A stretch of 64,000 nucleotides of DNA from Palsa-870 sp035937155 (lineage in GTDB: Bacteria > Chloroflexota > Dormibacteria > Dormibacterales > Dormibacteraceae): contig DASYVJ010000057.1 in the NCBI GenBank assembly GCA_035937155.1, forward strand, positions 42,654-106,653. Direction: 5' to 3'. Both the position numbers and the translations under genes were made by a program. Below are positions 40,835-48,821 of this stretch, in pieces. The first letter of the stretch is position 1. Every line of letters starts with the position of its first letter. Under the pieces are notes generated by a model. That model did no database searches. It saw only the letters and a program-made list of their open reading frames with translations, and had not been told where the DNA came from.

Positions 40835-41842
40835 GTGGATGCGATCGGGGCGGTGCAGATCCTGTCAGAGATCGGTTACCTGCTGCGCCAGGACCCCGAA
40901 GAGAGGTTCCGAGCCAAAGCCTTCTCGGCGGCAGCATGGTCGCTGGCGATCCAGCGCCCCGACCTCACCAAGCTGCACGCCGCCAACGAGCTGACGACGC
41001 TCGAGGGCGTGGGCCCCGGCATCGCCAAGGTGCTCGCGGAGCTCGTGGAGACAGGCCACAGTCGCTACCTGGACCGCTTGCGCGACCAGATGAAGCAGCC
41101 GGCCCGCGATGACGAATCCGTGCTCGACTTCGCCCTCTACCAGGGCGACGTCCACTCCCACTCGAAATGGAGCGACGGCAGGGCAACCATCCTCGAGATG
41201 GCCCGGGGCGCCGAGGCAATGGGCTACCACTACCTCGGAGTCACCGACCACTCACCTCGGATCAAGGTCGTCAACGGCCTCGACGCAAATCGCCTGCTGG
41301 CACAGTCGCGCGAGATGGCCGAGGTGCAGGCACAGGTGCCCGGCGTCGCTCTCTTACAGGGCATCGAGGTGGACATCCTCGAGGACGGCACGCTCGACCT
41401 CCCGGACATGGTGCTGGAGCTGCTCGACGTGGTGATCGCCTCGCCGCACGTGAAGCTTCGCCAGGAACCCGGGGCGATGACCGAGCGCATGCTGCGCGCG
41501 GTCTCACACCCACATGTCGACGTGATCGGCCACCCGACCGGCCGCCGGCCGGGGTCTCGCGAAGGGGCGAACTACGACTTCGAAGCTGTCTTCAAGGAGG
41601 CCGCGCGACACCGCGTGGCGCTCGAGCTCGACTGCGACCCTGCGCGCATGGACCTGTCCCCGGAGATGGCGCGACTTGCGCTCGAGCTGGGGTGCACCTT
41701 CACGGTAGACGCCGACGCGCACGCGCCGGCCGAGTTCGCCTACGTGCCGATGGGAATGTGGATGGCACGCCGCGCCGGCATCCCACAGAACCGAATCCTC
41801 AACTTCCTACCCCTTGACGAGCTCACCGGCGTTTTGCACTGA
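40835..41842 (+). CDS. HhH-PHP protein (PolX-like without polymerase core)
   Basis: This is a 335-residue protein. Residues 1-80 resemble the 8-kDa helix-hairpin-helix domain of family X polymerases, with LEGVGPGIAKVLAELVETG. Residues 100-335 form a PHP metal-dependent phosphoesterase domain with GDVHSHSKWSDG, GVTDHSPR, GIEVDIL, ASPHVKL, IGHPTGR and DADAHAP. The nucleotidyltransferase palm between these parts in bacterial PolX is missing. A 3'-end or AP-site processing nuclease is the likely role. GTG start. Confidence 0.85.
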   Translation: MDAIGAVQILSEIGYLLRQDPEERFRAKAFSAAAWSLAIQRPDLTKLHAANELTTLEGVGPGIAKVLAELVETGHSRYLDRLRDQMKQPARDDESVLDFALYQGDVHSHSKWSDGRATILEMARGAEAMGYHYLGVTDHSPRIKVVNGLDANRLLAQSREMAEVQAQVPGVALLQGIEVDILEDGTLDLPDMVLELLDVVIASPHVKLRQEPGAMTERMLRAVSHPHVDVIGHPTGRRPGSREGANYDFEAVFKEAARHRVALELDCDPARMDLSPEMARLALELGCTFTVDADAHAPAEFAYVPMGMWMARRAGIPQNRILNFLPLDELTGVLH

Positions 41843-42218
41843 AGTGCTCCTGCCGGCCGACTGAATAGGCTTCGGCAAGCCACCCTTCGACCTCGGCATC
41901 GACGTCGGTTGGCTCGTGCAGGCGGAAGACCTGCACCTGGTTTCGGGGCGAGATGAAATCGATGCGGCGGAACCGCGGGCGCTCCAACCGGCGCAGCGTG
42001 AACGCGGCAAAGCTCATGCGCACCTGGAACGCGATGCGCGTCTTCTCGGGCAGGACAGTGACCGGTCCACTTTTCCGAGGAGCCGCAATCAGACCCTCAA
42101 AGGTGGCGACGACATTCGGCTCGCGACCCTCGAAATGCTCGTCGAGCCGCACCTGGCTGCAGAAGTGCGACTGGTTGCGATTCGCGAAACTGCGCCCGCA
42201 GTCGGGGCGAGTCCACAT
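41823..42218 (-). CDS. DUF5655-like protein
   Basis: This is a 131-residue protein starting MWTRPDCGRSFANRNQSHFC, with partial zinc-ribbon-like Cys/His spacing, followed by the DUF5655 segment around SGPVTVLPEKTRIAFQVRM. Function unknown. ATG 42218 matches the family start; a longer reading from ATG 42254 shares the palindrome CATG with the divergent LLM start. Its 3' end overlaps the convergent HhH-PHP gene by 20 bp. Confidence 0.72.
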   Translation of the reverse strand: MWTRPDCGRSFANRNQSHFCSQVRLDEHFEGREPNVVATFEGLIAAPRKSGPVTVLPEKTRIAFQVRMSFAAFTLRRLERPRFRRIDFISPRNQVQVFRLHEPTDVDAEVEGWLAEAYSVGRQEHFSAKRR

Positions 42219-42239
42219 CGCGCGAATCGGCTCGCAGCT

Positions 42240-42245
42240 TACGAT
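42240..42245 (+). promoter_or_regulatory. Putative -10 of LLM gene (leaderless)
   Basis: TACGAT lies exactly seven bases before the ATG at 42253, the same hexamer and spacing as at the carboxyltransferase gene (5585). There is no SD. Confidence 0.4.
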
Positions 42246-42252
42246 CTGAAAC

Positions 42253-43161
42253 ATGGCGAAGGTCGGCATCATGATCGAAGGTCAGGAAGGCCTTACCTGG
42301 GAGAGGTGGCGCCGGATCTGCCATGACACCGATACTCTTGGCTTCGACTCGCTGCGCCGCAGCGATCACTTGATCTCGTTGATGGGCGCGCCGGAGCGCG
42401 ATTGCATCGAGTGCTGGACGTCGCTGGCCCTCGCCGCGGAATGGACGAAGCGAATCGAGTTCGGACCCATGGTCAGCCCCATGACCTTCCGGCACCCCGC
42501 CATCCTGGCGCGCATGGCCGCGTCGGTGGACGTTCTGTCGGGAGGCCGGGTCATCCTCGGCGTCGGCGCGGGTTGGAACGAGAACGAGCACCGGGAGTTT
42601 GGCATCCCTTTCCTCACCCAGAAGGAGCGATTCGATCGACTCGAGGAAGGAATCAGGATGATTCGCGAGACCTGGAAAAAGTCCAATCCCAAGCCGGCTC
42701 GCAACCCGATACCGCTTCTGATGGGGGGAAAGGGCGCGAAGCGAACCATTCCAATGGTGGCGCGCGAGGCCGCGGAGTGGAACCTTTCGCGACTGGATGA
42801 GGCCATGTACACGGAAGGGCGCGCCATGCTCGAAGCGTCCTGCCACGAGATCGGCCGCGACCCTAGCTCGATCCGGCACTCGGTCATGGCCGGCTACCTC
42901 ATCGGGCGCAACAAATCCGAGCTTCGGGAGCGCGCCGCCCAGGTCTCAGAGATAGTCCGCGACCTGAAAGGCAAGAGTCCCGACGAGGTGATTGAAGACC
43001 GAAGGACGTGGTGGTTCATAGGTAGCCCAGAGGAGATCGCCGAACAGATACGCCATTTCGCAGGCCTTGGTGTCGACCTGTTCATGCTCCAGCACTGGCT
43101 GCTCGACGACTCCGACGCGCTGCAGCTGCTGGCCACGGAGGTGATTCCGGCTGTCGCCTGA
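42253..43161 (+). CDS. LLM-class (F420- or FMN-dependent) oxidoreductase
   Basis: This is a 302-residue luciferase-like TIM-barrel oxidoreductase with MIEGQEGLTWERW, RRSDHLISL, GPMVSPMTFRHPA, RVILGVGAGWNENEHREFG and PLLMGGKGAKRTI. The last motifs fit the F420-dependent TIGR03560-like subgroup, in line with the F420 operon in this window. Substrate unknown. It is followed 26 bp downstream by an acyl-CoA dehydrogenase in the same direction. Confidence 0.88.
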   Translation: MAKVGIMIEGQEGLTWERWRRICHDTDTLGFDSLRRSDHLISLMGAPERDCIECWTSLALAAEWTKRIEFGPMVSPMTFRHPAILARMAASVDVLSGGRVILGVGAGWNENEHREFGIPFLTQKERFDRLEEGIRMIRETWKKSNPKPARNPIPLLMGGKGAKRTIPMVAREAAEWNLSRLDEAMYTEGRAMLEASCHEIGRDPSSIRHSVMAGYLIGRNKSELRERAAQVSEIVRDLKGKSPDEVIEDRRTWWFIGSPEEIAEQIRHFAGLGVDLFMLQHWLLDDSDALQLLATEVIPAVA

Positions 43162-43174
43162 GCCTTAGGTGGTC

Positions 43175-43180
43175 TAACTT
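43175..43180 (+). promoter_or_regulatory. Putative -10 of acyl-CoA dehydrogenase gene (leaderless)
   Basis: TAACTT lies seven bases before the GTG at 43188, matching the TANNNT-N7 pattern at other genes here. No SD is present. Confidence 0.35.
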
Positions 43181-43187
43181 AGGCTTC

Positions 43188-44330
43188 GTGGACTTCGAGC
43201 TCAGCGAGGCGGAGAAAGCCTTCCGCGACGAGGTTCGCGGCTGGCTGAAGGCGAACAAGCCGGCCACGAACACGGAGGAAGGCCAGAAGGGATTCATCGA
43301 AAGCCGACGTGCTTGGCAGAAAAAGCTCTACGAGGCGGGCTACGTCGGCATCACGTGGCCCAAAGAGTACGGTGGCCGCGGCGCCGGTTTCATGGAGCAG
43401 CTCATCGTCAACGACGAGATGATCCTGGCCCAGGCCCCGGACCCTATCAACGTCATCGGGCTCGGCATGGGCGGCCCCGTCGTGATCTCGCACGGCACCG
43501 AGGAGCAGAAGAAGCGGTACCTCGCACCGCTTCTCTCGGCAGAGGAGATCTGGTGCCAGGGTTTCAGCGAGCCGAACGCCGGTAGCGACCTGTCCGGTTT
43601 GCAGACGCGCGCCGAAGACAAAGGCGACCACTACATGGTCAATGGCCAGAAGGTCTGGACCACCCTTGCGCACGTCGCGAAGTGGTGCATGTTGGTGACC
43701 CGCGAGCGCAAGGAGGCGAACCCGCGGGACGGCCTCACCTACCTGATCGTGGACATGGAAAGCCCCGGCATCGAGGTGCGGCCTCTCGTCCAGATCACGG
43801 GCGACGCAGAATTCAACGAGATCTTTTTCAAAGATGTCAAAGTGCCGAAGACGCAGATCCTCGGCGAGGCCGGGAACGGCTGGGCCGTCGCGATGACCAC
43901 GCTGCTGCACGAGCGCGGCACCCTGGGCATGGCGCTCGCCACGCGTGCGCAGATCACCGCGGCCGAGCTTGCCGAGCACGCGCGCAGATTGGGTCGGGGC
44001 TCCGACCCGCTCGTCCGTCAGAAGATCGCGCAGTACACGATCGAGGCGCGGGCTCTGCAGCTCAATGGTTACCGCGCCGTGACCGCGGTGAAGCGCAGCG
44101 GAATCCCCGGACCTGAGGGCTCGATCCTCAAGCTCATGTGGTCTGAGCTCAATCAGCGCATGACCGAGACGGCCGTCGACATGGCCGGACCTGCGGGGCA
44201 AGTCGGCGACGGCGACGGCTGGGTGTACCAGTTCCTGCGCTCGCGCGCGAACACCATTGAGGCTGGGTCGTCCGAGGTGCTTCGCAACATCCTTGCTGAA
44301 CGAGTGCTGGGCCTACCCCGCAGCCGATAA
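43188..44330 (+). CDS. Acyl-CoA dehydrogenase (FAD)
   Basis: This 380-residue flavoprotein oxidises an acyl-CoA to the enoyl-CoA. Motifs include WCQGFSEPNAGSDLSGLQT (FAD/substrate), VWTTLAHVAKW, GWAVAMTTLLHERG and the C-terminal NTIEAGSSEVLRNILAERVLG. It resembles FadE-type enzymes acting on branched or steroid side-chain CoAs, but this is not certain. The last codons contain a 14-base sequence that is repeated 42 bp downstream. Confidence 0.9.
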   Translation: MDFELSEAEKAFRDEVRGWLKANKPATNTEEGQKGFIESRRAWQKKLYEAGYVGITWPKEYGGRGAGFMEQLIVNDEMILAQAPDPINVIGLGMGGPVVISHGTEEQKKRYLAPLLSAEEIWCQGFSEPNAGSDLSGLQTRAEDKGDHYMVNGQKVWTTLAHVAKWCMLVTRERKEANPRDGLTYLIVDMESPGIEVRPLVQITGDAEFNEIFFKDVKVPKTQILGEAGNGWAVAMTTLLHERGTLGMALATRAQITAAELAEHARRLGRGSDPLVRQKIAQYTIEARALQLNGYRAVTAVKRSGIPGPEGSILKLMWSELNQRMTETAVDMAGPAGQVGDGDGWVYQFLRSRANTIEAGSSEVLRNILAERVLGLPRSR

Positions 44331-44371
44331 CTTAGGGGAGGTATGGCAGATCCCCTCCCCCGCAGCCGATA
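44316..44371. repeat. Short direct repeat at the end of the acyl-CoA dehydrogenase gene
   Basis: CCCCGCAGCCGATA occurs at 44316-44329 (final codons of the gene) and again at 44358-44371. The stretch to 44495 holds no ORF; it contains this duplication, hairpin repeat copy 2 and the MarR promoter. Confidence 0.6.
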
Positions 44372-44394
44372 GCCTCTGGATCGTAGCGGCAAAT

Positions 44395-44430
44395 CCCCTC
44401 CCCCGCAGGGGGAGGGCTAGGGTGGGGGCG
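44395..44430. repeat. GC-rich hairpin repeat, copy 2
   Basis: CCCTCCCCC (44396-44404) pairs with GGGGGAGGG (44408-44416) around a GCA loop, followed by CTAGGGTGGGGGC. It matches copy 1 at 36689-36726 in layout and sequence, including the trailing G-rich tail. It lies between the acyl-CoA dehydrogenase and MarR genes. Confidence 0.75.
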
Positions 44431-44495
44431 TTCCCCTCACGCAATCGCGTTCGAAAAAGCTTTCGTCTTGCTGAATAGTTTAATGTAGCGAAAGT

Positions 44496-44954
44496 ATGTC
44501 TCGCCCTTTGGTCGATGACGCGCTAGCCGGCTACAGAAGGGTGCAACGCGCCCTATTGACGTCAAAGGCGAGTCGCTGGCACGACCTCGACATCTCGATG
44601 CAGCAGCTGCGTGCCCTGTACCTCCTTCGAGATGAGGAAGAGGTTCCGGTGGGACGGCTCGCCGAACTGTTTGGAATCGGCCTGCCAGCCGCCAGCTTGC
44701 TCGCCGATCGCCTCGTGCGGTCGGGTTTTGTCGAGCGCCGTGGCGATCCTGCTGACCGCCGGCGCGTTCTTTTGAGCCTCAGCCGGGCGGGGGAGCGGCT
44801 CGTGACCGACCTTCGAGAAGGAAGCTATTCGGTGCTGCGTCGGTGGATGTCCTCTCTCTCAAATGAAGACCTGGCAGCACTCAGCCGCGGCTGGCGAGCG
44901 CTTGCCGATGTGGCATCGAGCTCCAACCAAATTCGCGAAAGAAGCACCGTATGA
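44496..44954 (+). CDS. MarR-family regulator
   Basis: This is a 152-residue MarR regulator with the winged helix around VGRLAELFGIGLPAASLLADRLVRSGFV and the wing RRGDPADRRRVLLSLS. It is coupled by ATGA to the efflux pump gene, so it probably represses both in response to the pump substrate. TAATGT at 44481-44486 may be the -10; CTTTCG and CGAAAG arms (about 44458-44463 and 44488-44493) flank it as a possible operator. Confidence 0.88.
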   Translation: MSRPLVDDALAGYRRVQRALLTSKASRWHDLDISMQQLRALYLLRDEEEVPVGRLAELFGIGLPAASLLADRLVRSGFVERRGDPADRRRVLLSLSRAGERLVTDLREGSYSVLRRWMSSLSNEDLAALSRGWRALADVASSSNQIRERSTV

Positions 44955-46465
44955 CGGCCGTAGCGAGTCGCGCCTCCACGACCACTCCCGAGAAGAAGGG
45001 CATCGACCGAGGCGTCATGGCCGTCTTCGCCGGGCTGATGCTCGGGTCGCTGATCGCTTCGCTGAACCTGACCCTGGTCGCGCCGGCTCTGCCGACGATC
45101 GTCGCCGAGCTTGGCGGCATCGCCGACTACAGCTGGATCCCGATCTCCGCGATGCTTGCCTCGACGATCGTGGTGCCGATCGCCGGCAAGCTTTCCGACA
45201 TCTACGGCCGCAAGCCGCTGTACATGACCGGCATCGTCGTGTTCGCCGTCGGCTCGGCGCTGTCCGGGATCGCTCCCAACTTCTGGTTCCTGGTGTTCGC
45301 GCGCTTCGTCCAGGGCGCCGGCATGGGCTTCATCATGCCGCTGTCGCAGGCGATCATCGGCGACATCATCTCGCCGCGCGAGCGCGGCAAGTACCAGGGA
45401 GTGATGGGCGCGTCCTTCGGGGTTGCGTCGATCGTCGGGCCGGCGGCCGGGGGATTCATCACCGACCATTTCAGCTGGCGATGGCTGTTCTTCGTCAACC
45501 TGCCTTTCGCGATTCTCACCCTGATCGTGGTTGCCCTCTTCATGCACGTCCCGAACGAGCGCCGCAAGCATGCGATCGATGTGTGGGGCAGTATCACGCT
45601 GTCCATCGGAGTCACGTGCGCGCTGCTCGCGACCGTCTGGGGTGGAGCGCAGTACCCCTGGGATTCGTGGCAGATCACAGGGCTCTACTCGGCTAGCGTG
45701 ATCCTGCTCGGCGCATTCGCGTGGGTCGAGACGCGAGCCGCCGAACCGGTGCTTCCGCTGCGGCTGTGGAAGAGCAGCATCTTCACCTTTTCCAACATCG
45801 CGGGCATGGCAGTCGCCATGTCGATGTTCGGTGCGATCTTCTTCCTGCCAGTTTTCGTGCAGGGCGTGATCGGTAACAGCGTCACAAACTCTGGAGCGAT
45901 CCTCGTTCCCATGCTCGTGGCGATGGTCGTGACGAGCATCGGCAGCGGCCAGCTGATCTCGCGCACTGGCCGCTACAAAATTCCCCTGCTCGTCGGGCTC
46001 GTCTTCATGGGTGCGGGGTTCTACATGCTGTCGACGTTCGACGTGAACACGACCAACCAGACCGCGATCGAAGCGATGATCCTGATCGGGCTCGGCCTCG
46101 GCGTCACCATGCAGACTTACACGCTCGTGGTCCAGAACTCGGCGAGCCGCGAGGACATGGCGGTCGCCACTTCCGCCACGCAGCTGTCGCGGTCGATTGG
46201 CGCCGCTGTTGGCCTCGCGATCCTGGGCACCATCCTGGCCCAGGGCATGGCTTCTTCGATGGCAAGGTATCTGCCCGCAAGTGCCTTGCAGGCGCTCCAG
46301 AAGTCCGGCAACTCGACGGCCGGTGCAGTGTTCGACCCTGCGCAGCTGGCGCATCTGCCGCCGGCCATCGCCGCCGGCATCCGGCACGGTCTGGCCGACG
46401 CGCTTCATCCAGTGTTTGCGCCGGGCTGCCGATTATCGCTGTTGCGTTCGTCGCCACGCTGCTGA
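44951..46465 (+). CDS. DHA2-type drug efflux MFS transporter with C-terminal frameshift
   Basis: This is a 14-helix EmrB/QacA-type proton antiporter: LVAPALPTIVAELGG, the loop GKLSDIYGRKPLY, and motif C around GPAAGGFI are present. The frame as read stops after 504 residues with a foreign tail RLSLLRSSPRC. In the +1-shifted frame, codons from about 46424 to 46542 encode LPIIAVAFVATLLIREVPLRQ and a normal polar tail, so one base (probably a G in the CCGGG run, 46421-46425) is missing. The final helix would be lost unless this is a sequencing error. Confidence 0.85.
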   Translation: MTAVASRASTTTPEKKGIDRGVMAVFAGLMLGSLIASLNLTLVAPALPTIVAELGGIADYSWIPISAMLASTIVVPIAGKLSDIYGRKPLYMTGIVVFAVGSALSGIAPNFWFLVFARFVQGAGMGFIMPLSQAIIGDIISPRERGKYQGVMGASFGVASIVGPAAGGFITDHFSWRWLFFVNLPFAILTLIVVALFMHVPNERRKHAIDVWGSITLSIGVTCALLATVWGGAQYPWDSWQITGLYSASVILLGAFAWVETRAAEPVLPLRLWKSSIFTFSNIAGMAVAMSMFGAIFFLPVFVQGVIGNSVTNSGAILVPMLVAMVVTSIGSGQLISRTGRYKIPLLVGLVFMGAGFYMLSTFDVNTTNQTAIEAMILIGLGLGVTMQTYTLVVQNSASREDMAVATSATQLSRSIGAAVGLAILGTILAQGMASSMARYLPASALQALQKSGNSTAGAVFDPAQLAHLPPAIAAGIRHGLADALHPVFAPGCRLSLLRSSPRC

Positions 46466-46542
46466 TCCGGGAGGTGCCCTTGCGCCAGACCGCGCACGTG
46501 GCTGCCGGCCGGGCAAGGTCCCAGGCAAGATCTGAGAATTGA
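46424..46542 (+). pseudogene. Frameshifted C-terminal end of the DHA2 transporter
   Basis: This out-of-frame segment completes the 14th helix and polar tail of the preceding transporter (IIAVAFVATLLIREVPLR then QTAHVAAGRARSQ) and ends at TGA 46540-46542. It has no start of its own. A single inserted base near 46423 would rejoin it to the gene. Confidence 0.75.
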
Positions 46543-46569
46543 GGCGCGCGGCCTAAACTAGGCCGGACC

Positions 46570-47352
46570 GTGGCCACCACCTACTCGGCGTCCTCTCAAG
46601 ACCAGCGCATCGTTTGGGCTTTCTGGATCGCTTGCGGCCTCACTGTCGTCGCAGGAGTGGCGCCATTGCTGTTGGGCGGAGGTTCGAGCCGGATCAACGC
46701 CGTCGTTTTCCCCTTCGCCGTCGGCGCCGTCGCGCTCGCCGCGTGCGCCCTGCTGCATGCGCGCGGAAAAGTCATCGTCTCCCTCCTTTACGTGCTGGCG
46801 GGCCTGGCGATCGCTTATGGCATCCTCGCCGCGCTATCCACACCGCTGCGACTGGCTGTCATCGGTACGTGCTCGCCAGAACCGGCCAGCTGCCTCTCCG
46901 GGATGGAACTGCCGCTGACCGGCGGCGAGTCGACCGCGTTGGGCGTAGTCATCGGGTTTGGAGTCGTCGCCATGTTGGTCGGCTACTTTGGCCTCTTCAC
47001 GCTCTATCGACGCCGCCCGATACTGGCACCCTCCCCCTCCACCCCACCCGTCCGCCGCATCGCGCCTGTCGCCACGAGCTCCAGAGAAACCGCACCGCCA
47101 ACACCTGCGCCGGCGATGGTCTCTTCGGAGGCGCGGCCAACCACTTCGAAACCTGAAGCGGAGCCCGCGCCTGAGCCTCAGCTCGAGCTGGCCGCGCCCG
47201 AGCCACAGCTCGAGCTCCCCGCGCCTACCTCCGAAGAGACGATTGAGACCCCTAGCGCCGTGGCGACGCCAACGCCCGAGCGCAAGCCCAGGCGGCGGCG
47301 CGCGCCGAAGGTGCGACCCGAATCGGCAACTGAGCAAAACGGCGGTCTCTAG
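46570..47352 (+). CDS. Membrane protein with Pro/Glu-rich cytoplasmic tail
   Basis: This is a 260-residue protein with about four helices in the first 140 residues (for example LTVVAGVAPLLLGGG, AVALAACALLHARG, VSLLYVLAGLAIAYGIL, VIGFGVVAMLVGYFGLF). Its 120-residue tail is rich in Pro, Glu, Ala and ends in a basic patch RKPRRRRAPKV. PEPQLEL is repeated in tandem near 200-213. Two cysteines in the extracytoplasmic loop (CSPEPASC) may form a disulphide. No family recognised. Confidence 0.65.
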   Translation: MATTYSASSQDQRIVWAFWIACGLTVVAGVAPLLLGGGSSRINAVVFPFAVGAVALAACALLHARGKVIVSLLYVLAGLAIAYGILAALSTPLRLAVIGTCSPEPASCLSGMELPLTGGESTALGVVIGFGVVAMLVGYFGLFTLYRRRPILAPSPSTPPVRRIAPVATSSRETAPPTPAPAMVSSEARPTTSKPEAEPAPEPQLELAAPEPQLELPAPTSEETIETPSAVATPTPERKPRRRRAPKVRPESATEQNGGL

Positions 47353-47364
47353 ACTCCTCTCCTG

Positions 47365-48495
47365 ATGGATTTCGCCTTTTCCGAGGAACAGGAGATGCTT
47401 CGGCAGTCCGCGCGTGACTTCCTGGCCAAGGAGTGCAGCTCGAAAGTCGTGCGCAAACTCATTGAGGGCCCCGATGCGTTTGACCCGGGGCTGTGGCGCA
47501 AGATGGCCGACCTCGGCTGGACCGCGCTAGGCATCCCCGAGCAGTACGGTGGCGTTGGCTCTTTCCTCGACCTGGTCGTGGTCCTCGAGGAGGCGGGCCG
47601 TGCGCTGCTGCCTGGCCCCTTCTTCGCCACCATGGGCCTGGCGGTGCCCGCTCTTATCGAGGCCGGAACCGAGGCCCAGAAGAAGGAGGTCCTCGGTGCC
47701 ATCGCGCAGGGAAGCGCGCGAGCCACGCTGGCCTTTACCGAACCGTCGGGCCGGTGGGATGCCTCAGCGGTGACACTCACCGCGAAACCGAGCTCGGGCG
47801 GCTGGCAGCTGGACGGCGTCAAGCTCTTCGTGCCCGACGCGGAAGTAGCCGACTACATGGTCGTGGCAGCCCGCACTCGAGGCGAAGGCGAGGACGGCAT
47901 CTCCCTCTTCCTGGTCAAAGGGCGACCTGAGGGCACGACCGTCACCTCGCTCAAGACTCTCGACATGACCCGGCGCTGGAGCGAGGTGCGGTTCGATGGC
48001 GTGAAGCTGGAGGGTGCTTCCTTGATGGGATCTGCACACAACGCGTGGCTCCCCCTGAAGCGAAGCCTGGACTGGGCGACCGCGGCCCTGTGCGCCGAGA
48101 TGGTCGGTGGCACCCAGAAGGTACTCGAGACATCGACTGAATACGCCAAGACGCGCCATCAGTTCGGCAAGCCTATCGGCATCTATCAGGCGGTATCGCA
48201 CAAGCTGGCCGACATGCTTGTGCTGTCGGAGAGCGGCCGGTCGGCCACGTACTACGCCGCGTGGGCGGTGGATGCCGATGCCCCTGACCGCTCGCTGGCG
48301 GCGTCGATGGCAAAGGCCTATGTGTCAGACGCCTATCGCAAGGTGGCGGGCGACGGGATCCAGGTGCACGGCGGAATTGGGTTCACATGGGAGCACGACA
48401 TGCACCTTTACTTCAAGCGAGCGAAATCCTCCGAGGTGACGCTCGGCGACGCGACCTACCACCGGGAGCTCGTCGCGCAGTCACTCGACCTCTAG
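47365..48495 (+). CDS. Acyl-CoA dehydrogenase (second)
   Basis: This is a 376-residue acyl-CoA dehydrogenase beginning MDFAFSEEQEMLRQSARDFL, with LAFTEPSGRWDAS, WATAALCAEMVGG and the C-terminal GIQVHGGIGFTWEHDMHLYFKRAKSSE. It is only distantly similar to the enzyme at 43188, so the two serve different acyl-CoAs. TAGACT lies nine bases before the ATG with no SD. The stop TAG shares a base with the GTG of the SMR gene. Confidence 0.9.
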   Translation: MDFAFSEEQEMLRQSARDFLAKECSSKVVRKLIEGPDAFDPGLWRKMADLGWTALGIPEQYGGVGSFLDLVVVLEEAGRALLPGPFFATMGLAVPALIEAGTEAQKKEVLGAIAQGSARATLAFTEPSGRWDASAVTLTAKPSSGGWQLDGVKLFVPDAEVADYMVVAARTRGEGEDGISLFLVKGRPEGTTVTSLKTLDMTRRWSEVRFDGVKLEGASLMGSAHNAWLPLKRSLDWATAALCAEMVGGTQKVLETSTEYAKTRHQFGKPIGIYQAVSHKLADMLVLSESGRSATYYAAWAVDADAPDRSLAASMAKAYVSDAYRKVAGDGIQVHGGIGFTWEHDMHLYFKRAKSSEVTLGDATYHRELVAQSLDL

Positions 48496-48821
48496 TGCCA
48501 TGGGTGCTGCTGGGGGCAGCCATCGCCACCGAAGTCGCCGGCACCCTGGCCCTCCGAGCCTCGGACGGGCTCACCAAGCTCGTGCCATCGATCATCGTCG
48601 TCGTCGGCTACCTCGCCAGCTTCGGATTCCTGGCCCTCGTGCTCAAGACGCTTCCGGTCGGAATCGTCTACGCGATCTGGGCTGCGGTCGGCGTCGCGCT
48701 CGTCGCCGTGCTCGGCAAGCTCATGTTCAACGACCCGGTCCCGCCGATGGCGATGATCGGTATGGTGCTGATCGTCGCGGGCGTCGTGCTGGTCAGCCTG
48801 TCAGGCGCACCCAGCCACTAA
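48495..48821 (+). CDS. Small multidrug resistance (SMR) transporter
   Basis: This is a 108-residue four-helix SMR protein. The essential membrane glutamate is in AAIATEVAGTLALR (residue 14), and the helix-3 to 4 region reads GIVYAIWAAVGVALVAVLG. It would export cationic compounds or guanidinium as a dimer. The GTG start overlaps the preceding TAG by one base (TAGTG), so it is coupled to the acyl-CoA dehydrogenase gene. It overlaps the convergent ABC gene by four bases. Confidence 0.88.
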   Translation: MPWVLLGAAIATEVAGTLALRASDGLTKLVPSIIVVVGYLASFGFLALVLKTLPVGIVYAIWAAVGVALVAVLGKLMFNDPVPPMAMIGMVLIVAGVVLVSLSGAPSH

